A DNA stretch of 7,275 nucleotides from Holophagales bacterium (GTDB lineage Bacteria; Acidobacteriota; Holophagae; Holophagales; Holophagaceae): positions 1 to 7,275 of the forward strand of contig JAITFL010000032.1 of assembly GCA_031281385.1 (NCBI GenBank), read 5' to 3'. The notes beneath the pieces are model-generated. The model was given only the letters and a program-made list of their open reading frames with translations, had not been told where the DNA came from and searched no databases. Positions 1 through 6,357 of the stretch are shown piece by piece; positions within the stretch are counted from its first letter, which is position 1, and each line of letters starts with the position of its first letter. A program made the translations under genes and the position numbers.

Positions 1-1033
1 AGATTCCCAGCTTCGCCCTTACTAGGCCCTCTATTTCTTCCGCCAGCCCGGGGTTGTCGGCCAACAGCTTTTTGACGTTCTCTATGCCCTGCCCAAGGCG
101 GCTGTCCTTATATGAATACCAAGAGCCGCTCTTTTGTATCAGTTCCAAGCTGGAGCCTAATTCAATGAGTTCACCCATGCGGCTGATGCCCTCGCCATAT
201 ACTATGTCAAAGTTGGCCACCTTTAGGGGCGGGGCCACTTTGTTTTTGACAACCTTGACTTTTGTCTTTTTGCCCACTACGCCGCCATCGTCGTCCTTGC
301 CGGCTGACAGCGCGTCGGTACCCCCCTTGATGCTTTGGCCGCTGCGGACTTCGAGGCGCACTGATGAATAGAATTTGAGCGCGTTGCCACCAGTCGTGGT
401 CTCTGGGTTGCCAAACATCACGCCGATCTTCATGCGTATCTGGTTGATAAAGACCACGCAGGCGTTGTTGCGGCTGATGGTGGCCGTCATCTTTCTTAGC
501 GCCTGACTCATCAGTCTGGCCTGCAGGCCCACGTGCGCGTCGCCCATCTCCCCGTCAATCTCGGCCTTTGGGGTCAGGGCGGCAACGGAGTCAACCACTA
601 TCACGTCCAGTGCGCCGCTCTTCACCAACTGGTCGCAGATTTCAAGTGCCTGCTCGCCGCTGTCGGGCTGGCTGATGAATAGATTTTCAACGTCAACGCC
701 CAATTTTTTGGCGTAGTCTGGGTCCAGCGCATGCTCTGCGTCTATGTATGCCGCCAAGCCGCCCTTTTTCTGGGCCTCGGCAACGATATGCAGGGCCAGC
801 GTTGTTTTTCCGCTGGCTTCTGCGCCATATATCTCCACGATGCGGCCTTTGGGCACCCCGCCTATGCCAAGGGCGAAATCCAGGCCGATGGAGCCTGTGG
901 AAATGACTTCTATGCCCTCAGCGTTCATTCTGTCGCCCAGCTTCATCACCGAGCCCTTGCCAAAGTTCCGCTCTATGTCTGAAAGGGCCCTGTTTAGGGC
1001 CTTCATGCGGTCATCTTGCTGTGCGGCGGCCAT
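1..1033 (-). CDS. recA: Recombinase A (RecA), 3' end cut by window edge
   Basis: RecA forms ATP-dependent filaments on single-stranded DNA, performs strand exchange in homologous recombination, and stimulates LexA-type self-cleavage in the SOS response; it acts in the cytoplasm. The minus-strand reading frame is open from the ATG at 1031-1033 to the window edge, giving 344 residues against about 350 for the family, so only a few C-terminal residues are missing. Visible features are the N-terminal segment [20 protein letters not shown], a Walker A motif GAEASGKTT at residues 70-78 (the common form is GPESSGKTT), the Walker B strand [11 protein letters not shown], the L2-region sequence [18 protein letters not shown], and [19 protein letters not shown] ribosome binding site lies 4 nt before the ATG. 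Residues 231-251 form a Gly/Asp-rich stretch about 12 residues longer than in E. coli RecA. The assignment is secure. Confidence 0.97.
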   Translation of the reverse strand, partial: MAAAQQDDRMKALNRALSDIERNFGKGSVMKLGDRMNAEGIEVISTGSIGLDFALGIGGVPKGRIVEIYGAEASGKTTLALHIVAEAQKKGGLAAYIDAEHALDPDYAKKLGVDVENLFISQPDSGEQALEICDQLVKSGALDVIVVDSVAALTPKAEIDGEMGDAHVGLQARLMSQALRKMTATISRNNACVVFINQIRMKIGVMFGNPETTTGGNALKFYSSVRLEVRSGQSIKGGTDALSAGKDDDGGVVGKKTKVKVVKNKVAPPLKVANFDIVYGEGISRMGELIELGSSLELIQKSGSWYSYKDSRLGQGIENVKKLLADNPGLAEEIEGLVRAKLGI

Positions 1034-1072
1034 CTTGCCTCCCTTGGTGTCGGATTGTGTCCGTTGTTCATC

Positions 1073-1100
1073 AAAAAGCCGATGGCAGGCGCCACCGGCT
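1073..1100 (-). terminator. Terminator-like hairpin in the recA leader (possible attenuator)
   Basis: Read on the minus strand, AGCCGGTGG (1100-1092) pairs with CCATCGGCT (1085-1077) across a 6-nt loop, a 9-bp stem with one G-U pair, followed at once by TTTTT (1077-1073). This is the form of an intrinsic terminator. It lies about 40 nt upstream of the recA start codon and downstream of the best recA promoter candidate, so it could be a leader attenuator or a second stop for the upstream transporter transcript. The structure is seen directly; the function is inferred. Confidence 0.5.
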
Positions 1101-1117
1101 AACCATGTCAGAAAAAC

Positions 1118-1145
1118 AGAATAGCATAAAAAGCGAAAAAAACAA
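1118..1145 (-). promoter_or_regulatory. Candidate recA promoter
   Basis: On the minus strand, TTGTTT (1145-1140) and TATTCT (1123-1118) are separated by 16 nt and would start transcription near 1111, giving a recA leader of about 78 nt. The -35 element overlaps the U-tract of the preceding transporter terminator. I found no clear LexA box of the CTGT-N8-ACAG or GTTC-N7-GAAC type here. Support is only the match to the sigma70 consensus. Confidence 0.35.
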
Positions 1146-1170
1146 GAAAATCATCCCAGCCGAGATGATT
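1136..1170 (-). terminator. Intrinsic terminator of the MFS transporter gene
   Basis: On the minus strand, AATCATC (1170-1164) pairs perfectly with GATGATT (1155-1149) across an 8-nt loop, followed by TTCTTGTTTTTTT. It starts 16 nt after the transporter stop codon. The stem is short and AT-rich but the U-tract is long, and the placement just past the stop codon supports the call. Confidence 0.65.
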
Positions 1171-1185
1171 ATTTATAAATAATTA

Positions 1186-2559
1186 TTACTTTTTTATGTT
1201 TGGAAGCTCCAAACCATACCCCTTTGCGCGGTCGGTTGACTTGAGCATAATCGCCACACCCAAGGCCAAAATGCCAAAGACCGTAAATATCATCATCGGC
1301 AGGGTGTAGTTGTACCTGGTAGTAACCGCTCCAGTTTCGCTGATCACCTTACTGATTACGCAATAACGATCCAGCACCCAACCAATCAGCAGCGGCACGC
1401 AACCTAGGCCTATATTCTGGATGAAAAAGATCATGGCGTAGGCTGTACCCAACTGCCTTTCGGGGATCAGTTTGGGTACACTGGGCCACATGGCCGAAGG
1501 CACCAGCGAAAAGCCGACGCCCAAGACGAGAACTGCAAAAACGGCGTAGCCCCAATGCGCCAGAGCTGGCACAGAGAAAATGACGTGGACGATGATGAGC
1601 AGCACTGCGCCGATGGCCATGATGGTGGCACCTTTGCCCTTGCGGTCGTAGATGGAGCCAAAGACTGGCGTTAATAGTATGTTGCCAAAAGGCAGCAGAG
1701 CAGGAACCAGCCCGGCATATTTGCCATCCAAGCCGTACTTGTTGACCATAAGGTCAACCGCGTAATCAAGGAAAGGGAAGACTGCCGAGTAGAATAAGAC
1801 GCACAAAATGGCTATCAGCCAGAAGCCTTTGTTCTTCATGATGTCCAAGATGTCGGAGAATTTGAAGGCATCTTCATTTTCGCCGCTGGCGTTGACAGGC
1901 GGCGGGGGTTCGCTGGCATCCAGCTTCTTGTCCATTCTGGTGTAAAAGATAAAGGCGCACATGCCGATGGTCAACAATGCCACGCCCAAGAGGACCGGTG
2001 CTGGTACGCCCCACTTGTAAGCTATGGGTAGGCCCACGGCCATCGCGATGCCTGTGCCCATCCTAGCGGCGGCCATCTCTAGGCCCATCGCCAGTGCCAT
2101 CTCTTTGCCCTTGAACCATTTGACAATTGTCTTAGATACAGTGATTCCAGCGATCTCGTCGCCCATGCAGAAAATGGCGAAGCCACAGGAGGCTATCCAC
2201 AGTTGCGTCGTCACAGGGAAGCCCCAATGAACGCCGCCCCAGAGGCCAACGCCGCACAATCCAGCACCACAGACCATGATGATGGTGGCCATTACCCCAG
2301 CGAACCTGATGCCCTTTTTATCTAGGATTATGCCGCCAATCACCAGCATCCCGCAAAAAACGTTCAGCCACATGTAAGACCACCTAAAGAAACCGAACTG
2401 CGTGCTGGTCCACCCTGCGTTGTCTATCAGCGCGGTCTTGAAGGCCGACGTCGCCTTCTCAAAGTAATAGCCGCACAGCATCGTGAAGGACACGATGGCC
2501 AAGGCCACCCACCTCATGGTTCTCGATTCGCGCAGGGACTGTTTGACGTTCTCTACCAT
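1186..2559 (-). CDS. Major facilitator superfamily transporter, MFSD1-like
   Basis: This is an inner-membrane secondary transporter of 457 residues with about 12 hydrophobic helices in two halves of six, split by a polar loop (about residues 210-240) with a PPPP stretch. Motif-A-like loops follow helix 2 (LDKKGIRFAG) and recur in the second half (YDRKGKGATI). The C-terminus KGYGLELPN and the general layout recall bacterial relatives of MFSD1; eukaryotic MFSD1 is reported to carry dipeptides, but the bacterial substrate is not known to me. I chose the ATG at 2559 because it leaves only 14 residues before helix 1 and has AGAGAGG 4 nt upstream. An ATG at 2592 with GGGGG upstream is the main alternative (468 aa). 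A TTG at 2625 is unlikely since it lies inside the promoter. The gene is apparently monocistronic, with its own promoter and terminator. Confidence 0.88.
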   Translation of the reverse strand: MVENVKQSLRESRTMRWVALAIVSFTMLCGYYFEKATSAFKTALIDNAGWTSTQFGFFRWSYMWLNVFCGMLVIGGIILDKKGIRFAGVMATIIMVCGAGLCGVGLWGGVHWGFPVTTQLWIASCGFAIFCMGDEIAGITVSKTIVKWFKGKEMALAMGLEMAAARMGTGIAMAVGLPIAYKWGVPAPVLLGVALLTIGMCAFIFYTRMDKKLDASEPPPPVNASGENEDAFKFSDILDIMKNKGFWLIAILCVLFYSAVFPFLDYAVDLMVNKYGLDGKYAGLVPALLPFGNILLTPVFGSIYDRKGKGATIMAIGAVLLIIVHVIFSVPALAHWGYAVFAVLVLGVGFSLVPSAMWPSVPKLIPERQLGTAYAMIFFIQNIGLGCVPLLIGWVLDRYCVISKVISETGAVTTRYNYTLPMMIFTVFGILALGVAIMLKSTDRAKGYGLELPNIKK

Positions 2560-2610
2560 AATGCCTCTCTTAGGAGAAATGATTGGAGGCATGTTGCCCC
2601 CAATTAAAGA

Positions 2611-2639
2611 ATTGTATGTTTGCAAGGCTTTTATTACAA
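2611..2639 (-). promoter_or_regulatory. Sigma70-type promoter of the MFS transporter gene
   Basis: On the minus strand, TTGTAA (2639-2634) and TACAAT (2616-2611) are separated by exactly 17 nt, predicting a start near 2604. This leaves a leader of about 12 nt to the ATG at 2592, or about 45 nt to the ATG at 2559. The match to consensus, the ideal spacing and the position just upstream of the gene make this the best promoter in the window. Confidence 0.6.
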
Positions 2640-2900
2640 GGTGCTAGTTAGTGCCGATGGAAGTATTTTGGCGCAATTACATGAATAAATAATATTGCCC
2701 CTGCTAGCCGAAAAGCCACCTGCAAAATCACCCTCACTCCCATTGGAACCCCTTCCCGCCCGAATCGCTCACATCAAAGCAATCTCCCATACATACGCCC
2801 ACCCATCGAAGTCATATCCGGGTATCCGCTCATAGTATTAGGGCAGTAAGCGAGGCGAGTACCTCAGGGATCTGTGGAAGACGCCTTAGTGCAATGAGCG

Positions 2901-2925
2901 TTTGAGGCTGCAGTGCAGCCTCAAA
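2901..2925. repeat. Perfect 12-bp inverted repeat with 1-nt centre
   Basis: TTTGAGGCTGCA (2901-2912) is followed by a single G and its exact reverse complement TGCAGCCTCAAA (2914-2925). As duplex DNA it is a protein-site-like palindrome, or it could extrude as a cruciform. As RNA the innermost bases would open into a small loop. No U-tract follows on either strand, so it is not a standard terminator. Confidence 0.8.
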
Positions 2926-2939
2926 TGCCAGCAGCATTT
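2923..2939. repeat. Second inverted repeat overlapping the first
   Basis: AAATGC (2923-2928) and GCATTT (2934-2939) are perfect reverse complements around CAGCA. The AAA arm is shared with the end of the preceding 12-bp palindrome, so the two structures compete for the same bases. Confidence 0.65.
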
Positions 2940-2959
2940 GGGTGACTTAAATGGATGAA

Positions 2960-2971
2960 CTCGCATGCGAG
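2960..2971. repeat. 12-bp perfect palindrome CTCGCATGCGAG
   Basis: A loop-free self-complementary dodecamer lies 20 bp past the previous inverted repeat and may be a dimeric protein site. No function can be assigned from sequence alone. Confidence 0.55.
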
Positions 2972-3130
2972 GCCGCCATGAATGAATCCCCAGTTAGCAT
3001 TCAATAAGCCTACTGTTCTCTTGTCCGAGCGAATCCGACCAAATCAAATATCGCCATCTGTTACATGGCTTTTAACAAATTTTATTTCCGTAAGTTCCCG
3101 GCATGATAAACTGAAATCTGCACTTTTCTT

Positions 3131-3184
3131 GGGGCATTACATGGGGCATTTTCGGCATAAGAAATCGGCATGCCCCCATGCCCC
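3131..3184. repeat. GGGGCAT/ATGCCCC repeats before the integrase gene (arm-type att sites?)
   Basis: GGGGCAT occurs at 3131-3137 and 3143-3149 (12-bp period), and its reverse complement ATGCCCC at 3170-3176 and 3178-3184 (8-bp period). Two direct copies therefore face two inverted copies in 54 bp, ending 21 bp before the integrase ATG. Integrases with the N-terminal DUF4102 domain bind short arm-type repeats near their own gene, and G-rich repeats in this position are common. The role as arm sites or as an autoregulatory operator is inferred. Confidence 0.6.
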
Positions 3185-3205
3185 TAAAACCACAGGAGAT
3201 CAAGC

Positions 3206-4415
3206 ATGGGGCTGACAGACTTGGGCATCAAACGGGCAAAGCCGGCAGAAAAGCCATACAGACTGTTCGATGGAGGGGGGCTGTACATCGAGATCCAGCC
3301 AACGGGCGGCAGGCTTTGGCGCTACAAATACCACTTCAACGGCAGAGAGAAGCGCCTCGCAATAGGCAAGTACCCTGAAGTGTCCCTGCAGGAGGCAAGG
3401 CGGCGGCACTTCGAGGCGCGGGAGAAGCTTGCCAATGGCATTGACCCTTCGGCGGCGAAAAAAGCGGCCAAGGCAGCGAAGCGCGCCCTGGCCGAGAACT
3501 CCTTTGAAGCCCTCGCCCGCGAATGGTACGAAAACTGGAGGCTGGACAAGGTGGAGATGTACACAAGGAAATCAATGATGCAGCTTGAAAAGGACGTGTT
3601 CCCCTATAATAGGGAAAATCCCCGTCGCAGAGCTAAAAGCCCCTGACGTCCTCTCGGTCTGCCGCCGCGTCGAGGCTAGGGGCGCGGTGACCGCCGCCCA
3701 CAAGATAAACGTGTCCGTCAGCATGATCATGCGGTACGCCATAGCCACAGGCAGGGCAGAAAGGGACCCCTGCCCCGACCTTCGCGGAGCATTGAAGCCC
3801 CACCCCTCAAAGCCGTTCCCAAGCCTGACAGACCCCGCGAAAGTTGCCGACCTGCTGAAAGCAATAGACGCCTACAAGGGGTCCCACGTCGTCCGCTGCG
3901 CCCTAGCCTTCGCCCCCCTAGTGTTCGTCCGGCCAAACGAGCTCAGGCATGCCAAGTGGGAGGACATGGACTTGGAGCGCAGGAAATGGGTATTTGTGTT
4001 CTCGAAGCAAAGGACAACCGCGCCAGTCAAGCGCAAGCTGGTCGTGCCTCTGTCGGAGCAGGCGCTGGCCATATTGCGGGACTTGCAGCCCCTGACGGGC
4101 GAAGGGAAGTATGTCTTCCCGGGCTTCCGCTACGGCGAGCCCCTCAGCGTTCCCGCCCTCAACTCTGCATTGCAGACGCTTGGCTATGACACCGGCAGCG
4201 AGATGACGCTGCACGGGTTCAGGGCAATGGCTAGGACGATCCTTGCGGAGAGGCTGCACTTCGACCCTCAGTGGATTGAACGCCAGCTATCGCATAAGAC
4301 AAGCGAGAGGCTTGGGGAATCCTACGACCGCGCCCAGTTCCTGGAACAGCGGAAAGAAATGATGCAGGCGTGGGCGGACTATTTGGACAAACTGAAAAGC
4401 GGGAAGGCCAAGTAG
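3206..4415 (+). pseudogene. P4-type tyrosine recombinase (DUF4102 integrase), split by a one-base frameshift
   Basis: Site-specific integrase that would integrate or excise a mobile element by DNA breakage through a phosphotyrosine intermediate. The ATG at 3206 has AGGAGA 6 nt upstream. The first frame gives the N-terminal arm-binding DUF4102 domain (LTDLGIKRAKP, FDGGGLYIEI, KRLAIGKYPEVSLQEAR) and the start of the core-binding domain. It then leaves frame at 3605-3611, reaching TGA at 3644-3646. Removing one A from the AA at 3608-3609 restores a 402-residue protein of normal family length. The catalytic set is then intact: R242 (VRPNEL), H336 and R339 (HGFR), H363 (LSHKTSE) and Y373 (SYDRAQ). 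Since no other lesion is seen, the break is recent or a sequencing error. The second frame (from 3585) alone would lack arm binding. The family call is sure; functional status is open. Confidence 0.9.
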
Positions 4416-4471
4416 CGGGGACCGCCTAAACGGACAACGGCGAATCGGGCGCCGCAGGTCGCGCCCACTGA

Positions 4472-4654
4472 GCTCAGAACAGGGCGCAGGCCCTTTGCCC
4501 CTGCATCGTGGGGCTGCCAATGCGCGCCGCCGCCCTTGCCTTTGGAGTGGCGCAGGCGACTGTGCTGCACTGGGTGATTACCTTCGCCAATGCCTCACGA
4601 GAAGCCGACGCCGCAATCAATCGGGACGCCGAAAACGTCTTGCACTTGACTTAA
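4472..4654 (+). pseudogene. Decayed transposase fragment with helix-turn-helix
   Basis: An open stretch of 60 codons begins after TGA (4469-4471) and ends at TAA (4652-4654), 57 bp past the integrase stop. It contains IVGLPMRAAALAFGVAQATV followed by LHWV, which matches the helix-turn-helix of zinc-ribbon transposases of the IS1 or IS1595 type (pattern GLSMRxxARxxGVSxxTVxxW). There is no ribosome binding site, zinc ribbon or catalytic domain. A neighbouring frame just upstream reads VAPTELR, which may be the frameshifted end of the zinc-ribbon part. It is not a copy of the IS1 transposase at 6358-7081, whose helix-turn-helix differs. I infer a relic; a chance resemblance is possible. Confidence 0.4.
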
Positions 4655-4868
4655 ATCCATGTGCCATCTGGCATGATCTTTGAGCGCATCCCGCCCGCAT
4701 TATTTGGGGTTGACCCAAGGCATGAATCGGGTAGCATCGAATGCGGTGGAAGGAATGGATGATGACGCCAGACAAACCAGACTCAGGCCAAACAATGACT
4801 GCAACCAAAGGGTTGATCCCGCAAACTCGTGACATCAACGGCAGCGGCAATTCCCAAGGAGTGGAGAA
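4655..4868. other. Spacer before the tandem-AlpA gene
   Basis: No gene is visible. TTGACT at 4646-4651, at the edge of this spacer, could be a -35 element, but the sequence 17 nt later (TGGCAT) is a poor -10. CCGCATT and AATGCGG form a spaced inverted repeat around 4692-4745. The spacer ends with AAGGAG, 7 nt before the ATG at 4869, which is the ribosome binding site of the next gene. Confidence 0.35.
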
Positions 4869-5759
4869 ATGAAGAAATCAATTTCGGCAACAGGCCAAAG
4901 CGAGGCTGGCCGGCCAGATCGGGCAGAAGATGCGAAGCCGTCACAAGATGGTCGGGCCGCAATGATCAGCGGAATTAAAGACATTGCTCCAGAAGAAAAG
5001 GCCCTTCGGGCGAAACGCCCGCCATCATTGCGGGAACCCAAATCAAAAGCCGATGGGCCGAAGGCGCCAAAGGGGGAAAAGCTCCGATTCGTGGGAATGG
5101 AAGAAGTCGCCGAGAGAACCACCTTTTGTCCGGCAGCCATCTACAAGAAGGTGAAAGAAGGCCTCTTCCCTCCGCAAATACACATCGGCCCTAAAAAGGT
5201 TGCCTGGGCCGCCTCCGAAGTCGAAGAATGGATGCGCGCCCGCCAGGCCGGGATGGGCGACGATGAAATGAGGGGATTGGTCAGCCAGCTTGTTGCCAAA
5301 CGGGAACTGCCCGCTCGCCCTGATCGGGGGAATCGCCTTAAGGACACCCAAAAGGCGATGGCGGACAGACAATTGCGGTTCTTGACACGCGATGAAGTCG
5401 TGGAGAAAACCACCATCAGTAAATCGACCATCCATGAAATGATCAAGGAGAGCCTCTTCCCGCGGCAAGTGCGCCTCCGCCCAGAGAGGGTGGCCTGGTC
5501 GGAGTGGGAGGTCGAAGAATGGATGCGCGCCTGCTTGTCAGGGTGGAGCGACGCTGAAATCAGGGCTTTGGTTCGTAGGCTTGCTGCGGAAAGAGAACAG
5601 CCTGAAAAACCAGAATCCCGCATGGATCATTATTTTCAACGTGCTACCGACTTGCTTTTATCCCTTTATACCTCAAAAACTTTCGATCCCCCTAAGAGCA
5701 TTGACTGGGGAATCCCAGGCATCCCCGTTTTCGCCATACCACCAGCACCCCGCCGCTAG
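4869..5759 (+). CDS. Protein with two tandem AlpA-like (MerR/Xis-type) DNA-binding domains
   Basis: A probable cytoplasmic DNA-binding regulator of 296 residues. Residues 1-70 are a charged, low-complexity leader. Residues 72-127 and 169-224 are two copies of an AlpA-like winged-helix domain. Each runs LRF, a helix-turn-helix (AERTTFCPAAIYKKVKEGLF; VEKTTISKSTIHEMIKESLF), a wing with VAW, then EVEEWMRA. The copies are offset by exactly 97 residues and share a 21-bp identical DNA segment, so they arose by internal duplication. AlpA proteins usually have one such domain in about 70 residues and activate integrase or excision genes of P4-like elements. Residues 250-296 are unlike the rest and look uncharacterised. 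The ribosome binding site AAGGAG lies 7 nt before the ATG. The integrase upstream on the same strand fits a role in a mobile element. Domain type is confident; target and function are inferred. Confidence 0.8.
   Translation: MKKSISATGQSEAGRPDRAEDAKPSQDGRAAMISGIKDIAPEEKALRAKRPPSLREPKSKADGPKAPKGEKLRFVGMEEVAERTTFCPAAIYKKVKEGLFPPQIHIGPKKVAWAASEVEEWMRARQAGMGDDEMRGLVSQLVAKRELPARPDRGNRLKDTQKAMADRQLRFLTRDEVVEKTTISKSTIHEMIKESLFPRQVRLRPERVAWSEWEVEEWMRACLSGWSDAEIRALVRRLAAEREQPEKPESRMDHYFQRATDLLLSLYTSKTFDPPKSIDWGIPGIPVFAIPPAPRR
5220..5531 (+). repeat. 21-bp direct repeat marking the internal AlpA duplication
   Basis: The same 21 bases, encoding VEEWMRA, occur at 5220-5240 and 5511-5531, exactly 291 bp (97 codons) apart and in frame. 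The surrounding domains align in protein but have diverged in DNA, so the duplication is not new; identity in this block may reflect constraint or local gene conversion. Confidence 0.85.
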
Positions 5760-6023
5760 TTTTTGAAGGCATTGCGAAGGCCAGGGCTTGCTTCGAGGAG
5801 AATCGTTCAAAATGGAAGTCAAGCCTAGGATGAGTTCTCCATTGATAAACCAATGACTCTCCCAAAACGGGTTTGCGCGGGGCAGCTGGCTAGATGCGCC
5901 ATGAAACACCCCGTCAGCCTTGGCTGTGATGCCAAGTCCATGGACGGCTTTTGCAGCTTTCAGGATCCTTGGCAACGCGATAGCTCCCTGCCTTTTCAAC
6001 GCCAAATTTGATCATCCGCCTAG
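5760..6023. other. Non-coding stretch after the tandem-AlpA gene
   Basis: No plausible gene was found. A TTTTT follows the AlpA stop codon (5760-5764) but has no stem before it. A minus-strand frame overlapping the AlpA gene (to about 6005) has only a TTG start, no ribosome binding site and no recognised motif. Confidence 0.4.
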
Positions 6024-6061
6024 CGTGGACGCGACGCCGCTAACGCGGCCCCGCGTCCGCG
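6024..6061. repeat. GC-rich nested hairpin 1
   Basis: GGACGCG (6027-6033) pairs with CGCGTCC (6052-6058), extendable by three pairs (one G-U) to 6024/6061. Inside it GCCGC (6036-6040) pairs with GCGGC (6045-6049) around TAAC. It is the first of three adjacent structures, and its outer bases overlap those of the second. Confidence 0.7.
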
Positions 6062-6096
6062 CTTTCCTCTGTGGGGCTGTGCCCCACAGAGGAAAG
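6062..6096. repeat. Perfect 16-bp hairpin with 3-nt loop (hairpin 2)
   Basis: CTTTCCTCTGTGGGGC (6062-6077) is followed by TGT and then by its exact reverse complement (6081-6096). Outside this a G-U and three Watson-Crick pairs extend the stem to about 20 bp (6058-6100). This is the strongest structure in the window. No U-tract follows on either strand, so it is not a typical terminator. It could be a REP-like repeat, a transcript-end stabiliser or part of a structured RNA. Confidence 0.9.
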
Positions 6097-6109
6097 TGCG
6101 TACCAAAAA

Positions 6110-6124
6110 GGCCGCTGCGCGGCC
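6110..6124. repeat. GC hairpin 3 (GGCCGC-TGC-GCGGCC)
   Basis: A perfect 6-bp inverted repeat with a 3-nt loop, 13 bp after the 16-bp hairpin and separated from it by TGCGTACCAAAAA. It is the third member of the cluster. Confidence 0.7.
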
Positions 6125-6346
6125 ATCATCCAAGGTATTGTTTCAAAAGGGAACTATCGTGTTTACTTGGAATCGGGTATTTGGCCCAACCCATTCATAG
6201 GCTATTGCAGCCAAGATTGACAAGATATTCCATCCAAGATGAAAAAGCGTTATATCCTAGACTGACGTGCTTTCCCGCGCCCCATCTGGCCTGTCGCATC
6301 CCGCACAAAATAGCGTGGTTGGCACTTCGCGCCTTTGGAATCCCGC
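6125..6346. other. Non-coding stretch between the hairpin cluster and the IS1-family element
   Basis: No gene, RNA or repeat was recognised. The long plus-strand open frame that crosses it also runs through the hairpins and antisense through the transposase, so it is not a gene. Confidence 0.4.
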
Positions 6347-6357
6347 TTCGAGAGTGG

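Larger units (their letters stand above)
2640..3130. other. Non-coding stretch between the transporter and the integrase repeats
   Basis: No reading frame here resembles a known protein, and no tRNA or tmRNA was recognised that could serve as an integrase target. The left part (2640-2890) shows nothing distinct. The middle holds a cluster of palindromes (2901-2971, listed separately). The right part (2990-3130) is AT-richer and could hold the integrase promoter: a weak TTTCCG (3085-3090), 16 nt, TAAACT (3107-3112) is visible. The host/element boundary probably falls somewhere in this stretch, but I could not place it. Confidence 0.5.

Noticed and set aside
1034..1117. LexA/SOS box upstream of recA
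   Set aside because: CTGTTTTTCTGACAT only partly resembles known boxes; no proper dyad with correct spacing was found.
54..1124. Plus-strand open frames opposite recA
   Set aside because: They are antisense to a full-length, clearly conserved recA.
2560..2625. N-terminal extension of the MFS transporter from TTG at 2625
   Set aside because: The TTG lies between the -35 and -10 elements of the best promoter, so it would not be transcribed from that promoter.
2825..2935. Minus-strand 35-codon frame starting MLLAFEAALQPQ
   Set aside because: No ribosome binding site and it spans the 12-bp palindrome; the frame is probably chance.
2640..3130. tRNA or tmRNA gene as the integrase target site
   Set aside because: No cloverleaf, T-loop or CCA end was recognised on either strand.
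5673..6005. Minus-strand open frame of 110 codons overlapping the end of the AlpA gene
   Set aside because: Only a TTG start, no ribosome binding site, no recognisable motif, and no coding-like third-position bias. A decayed gene fragment cannot be excluded.
2901..6124. CRISPR array
   Set aside because: Repeats are palindromes and short motifs of differing sequence, without regular spacers or cas genes.
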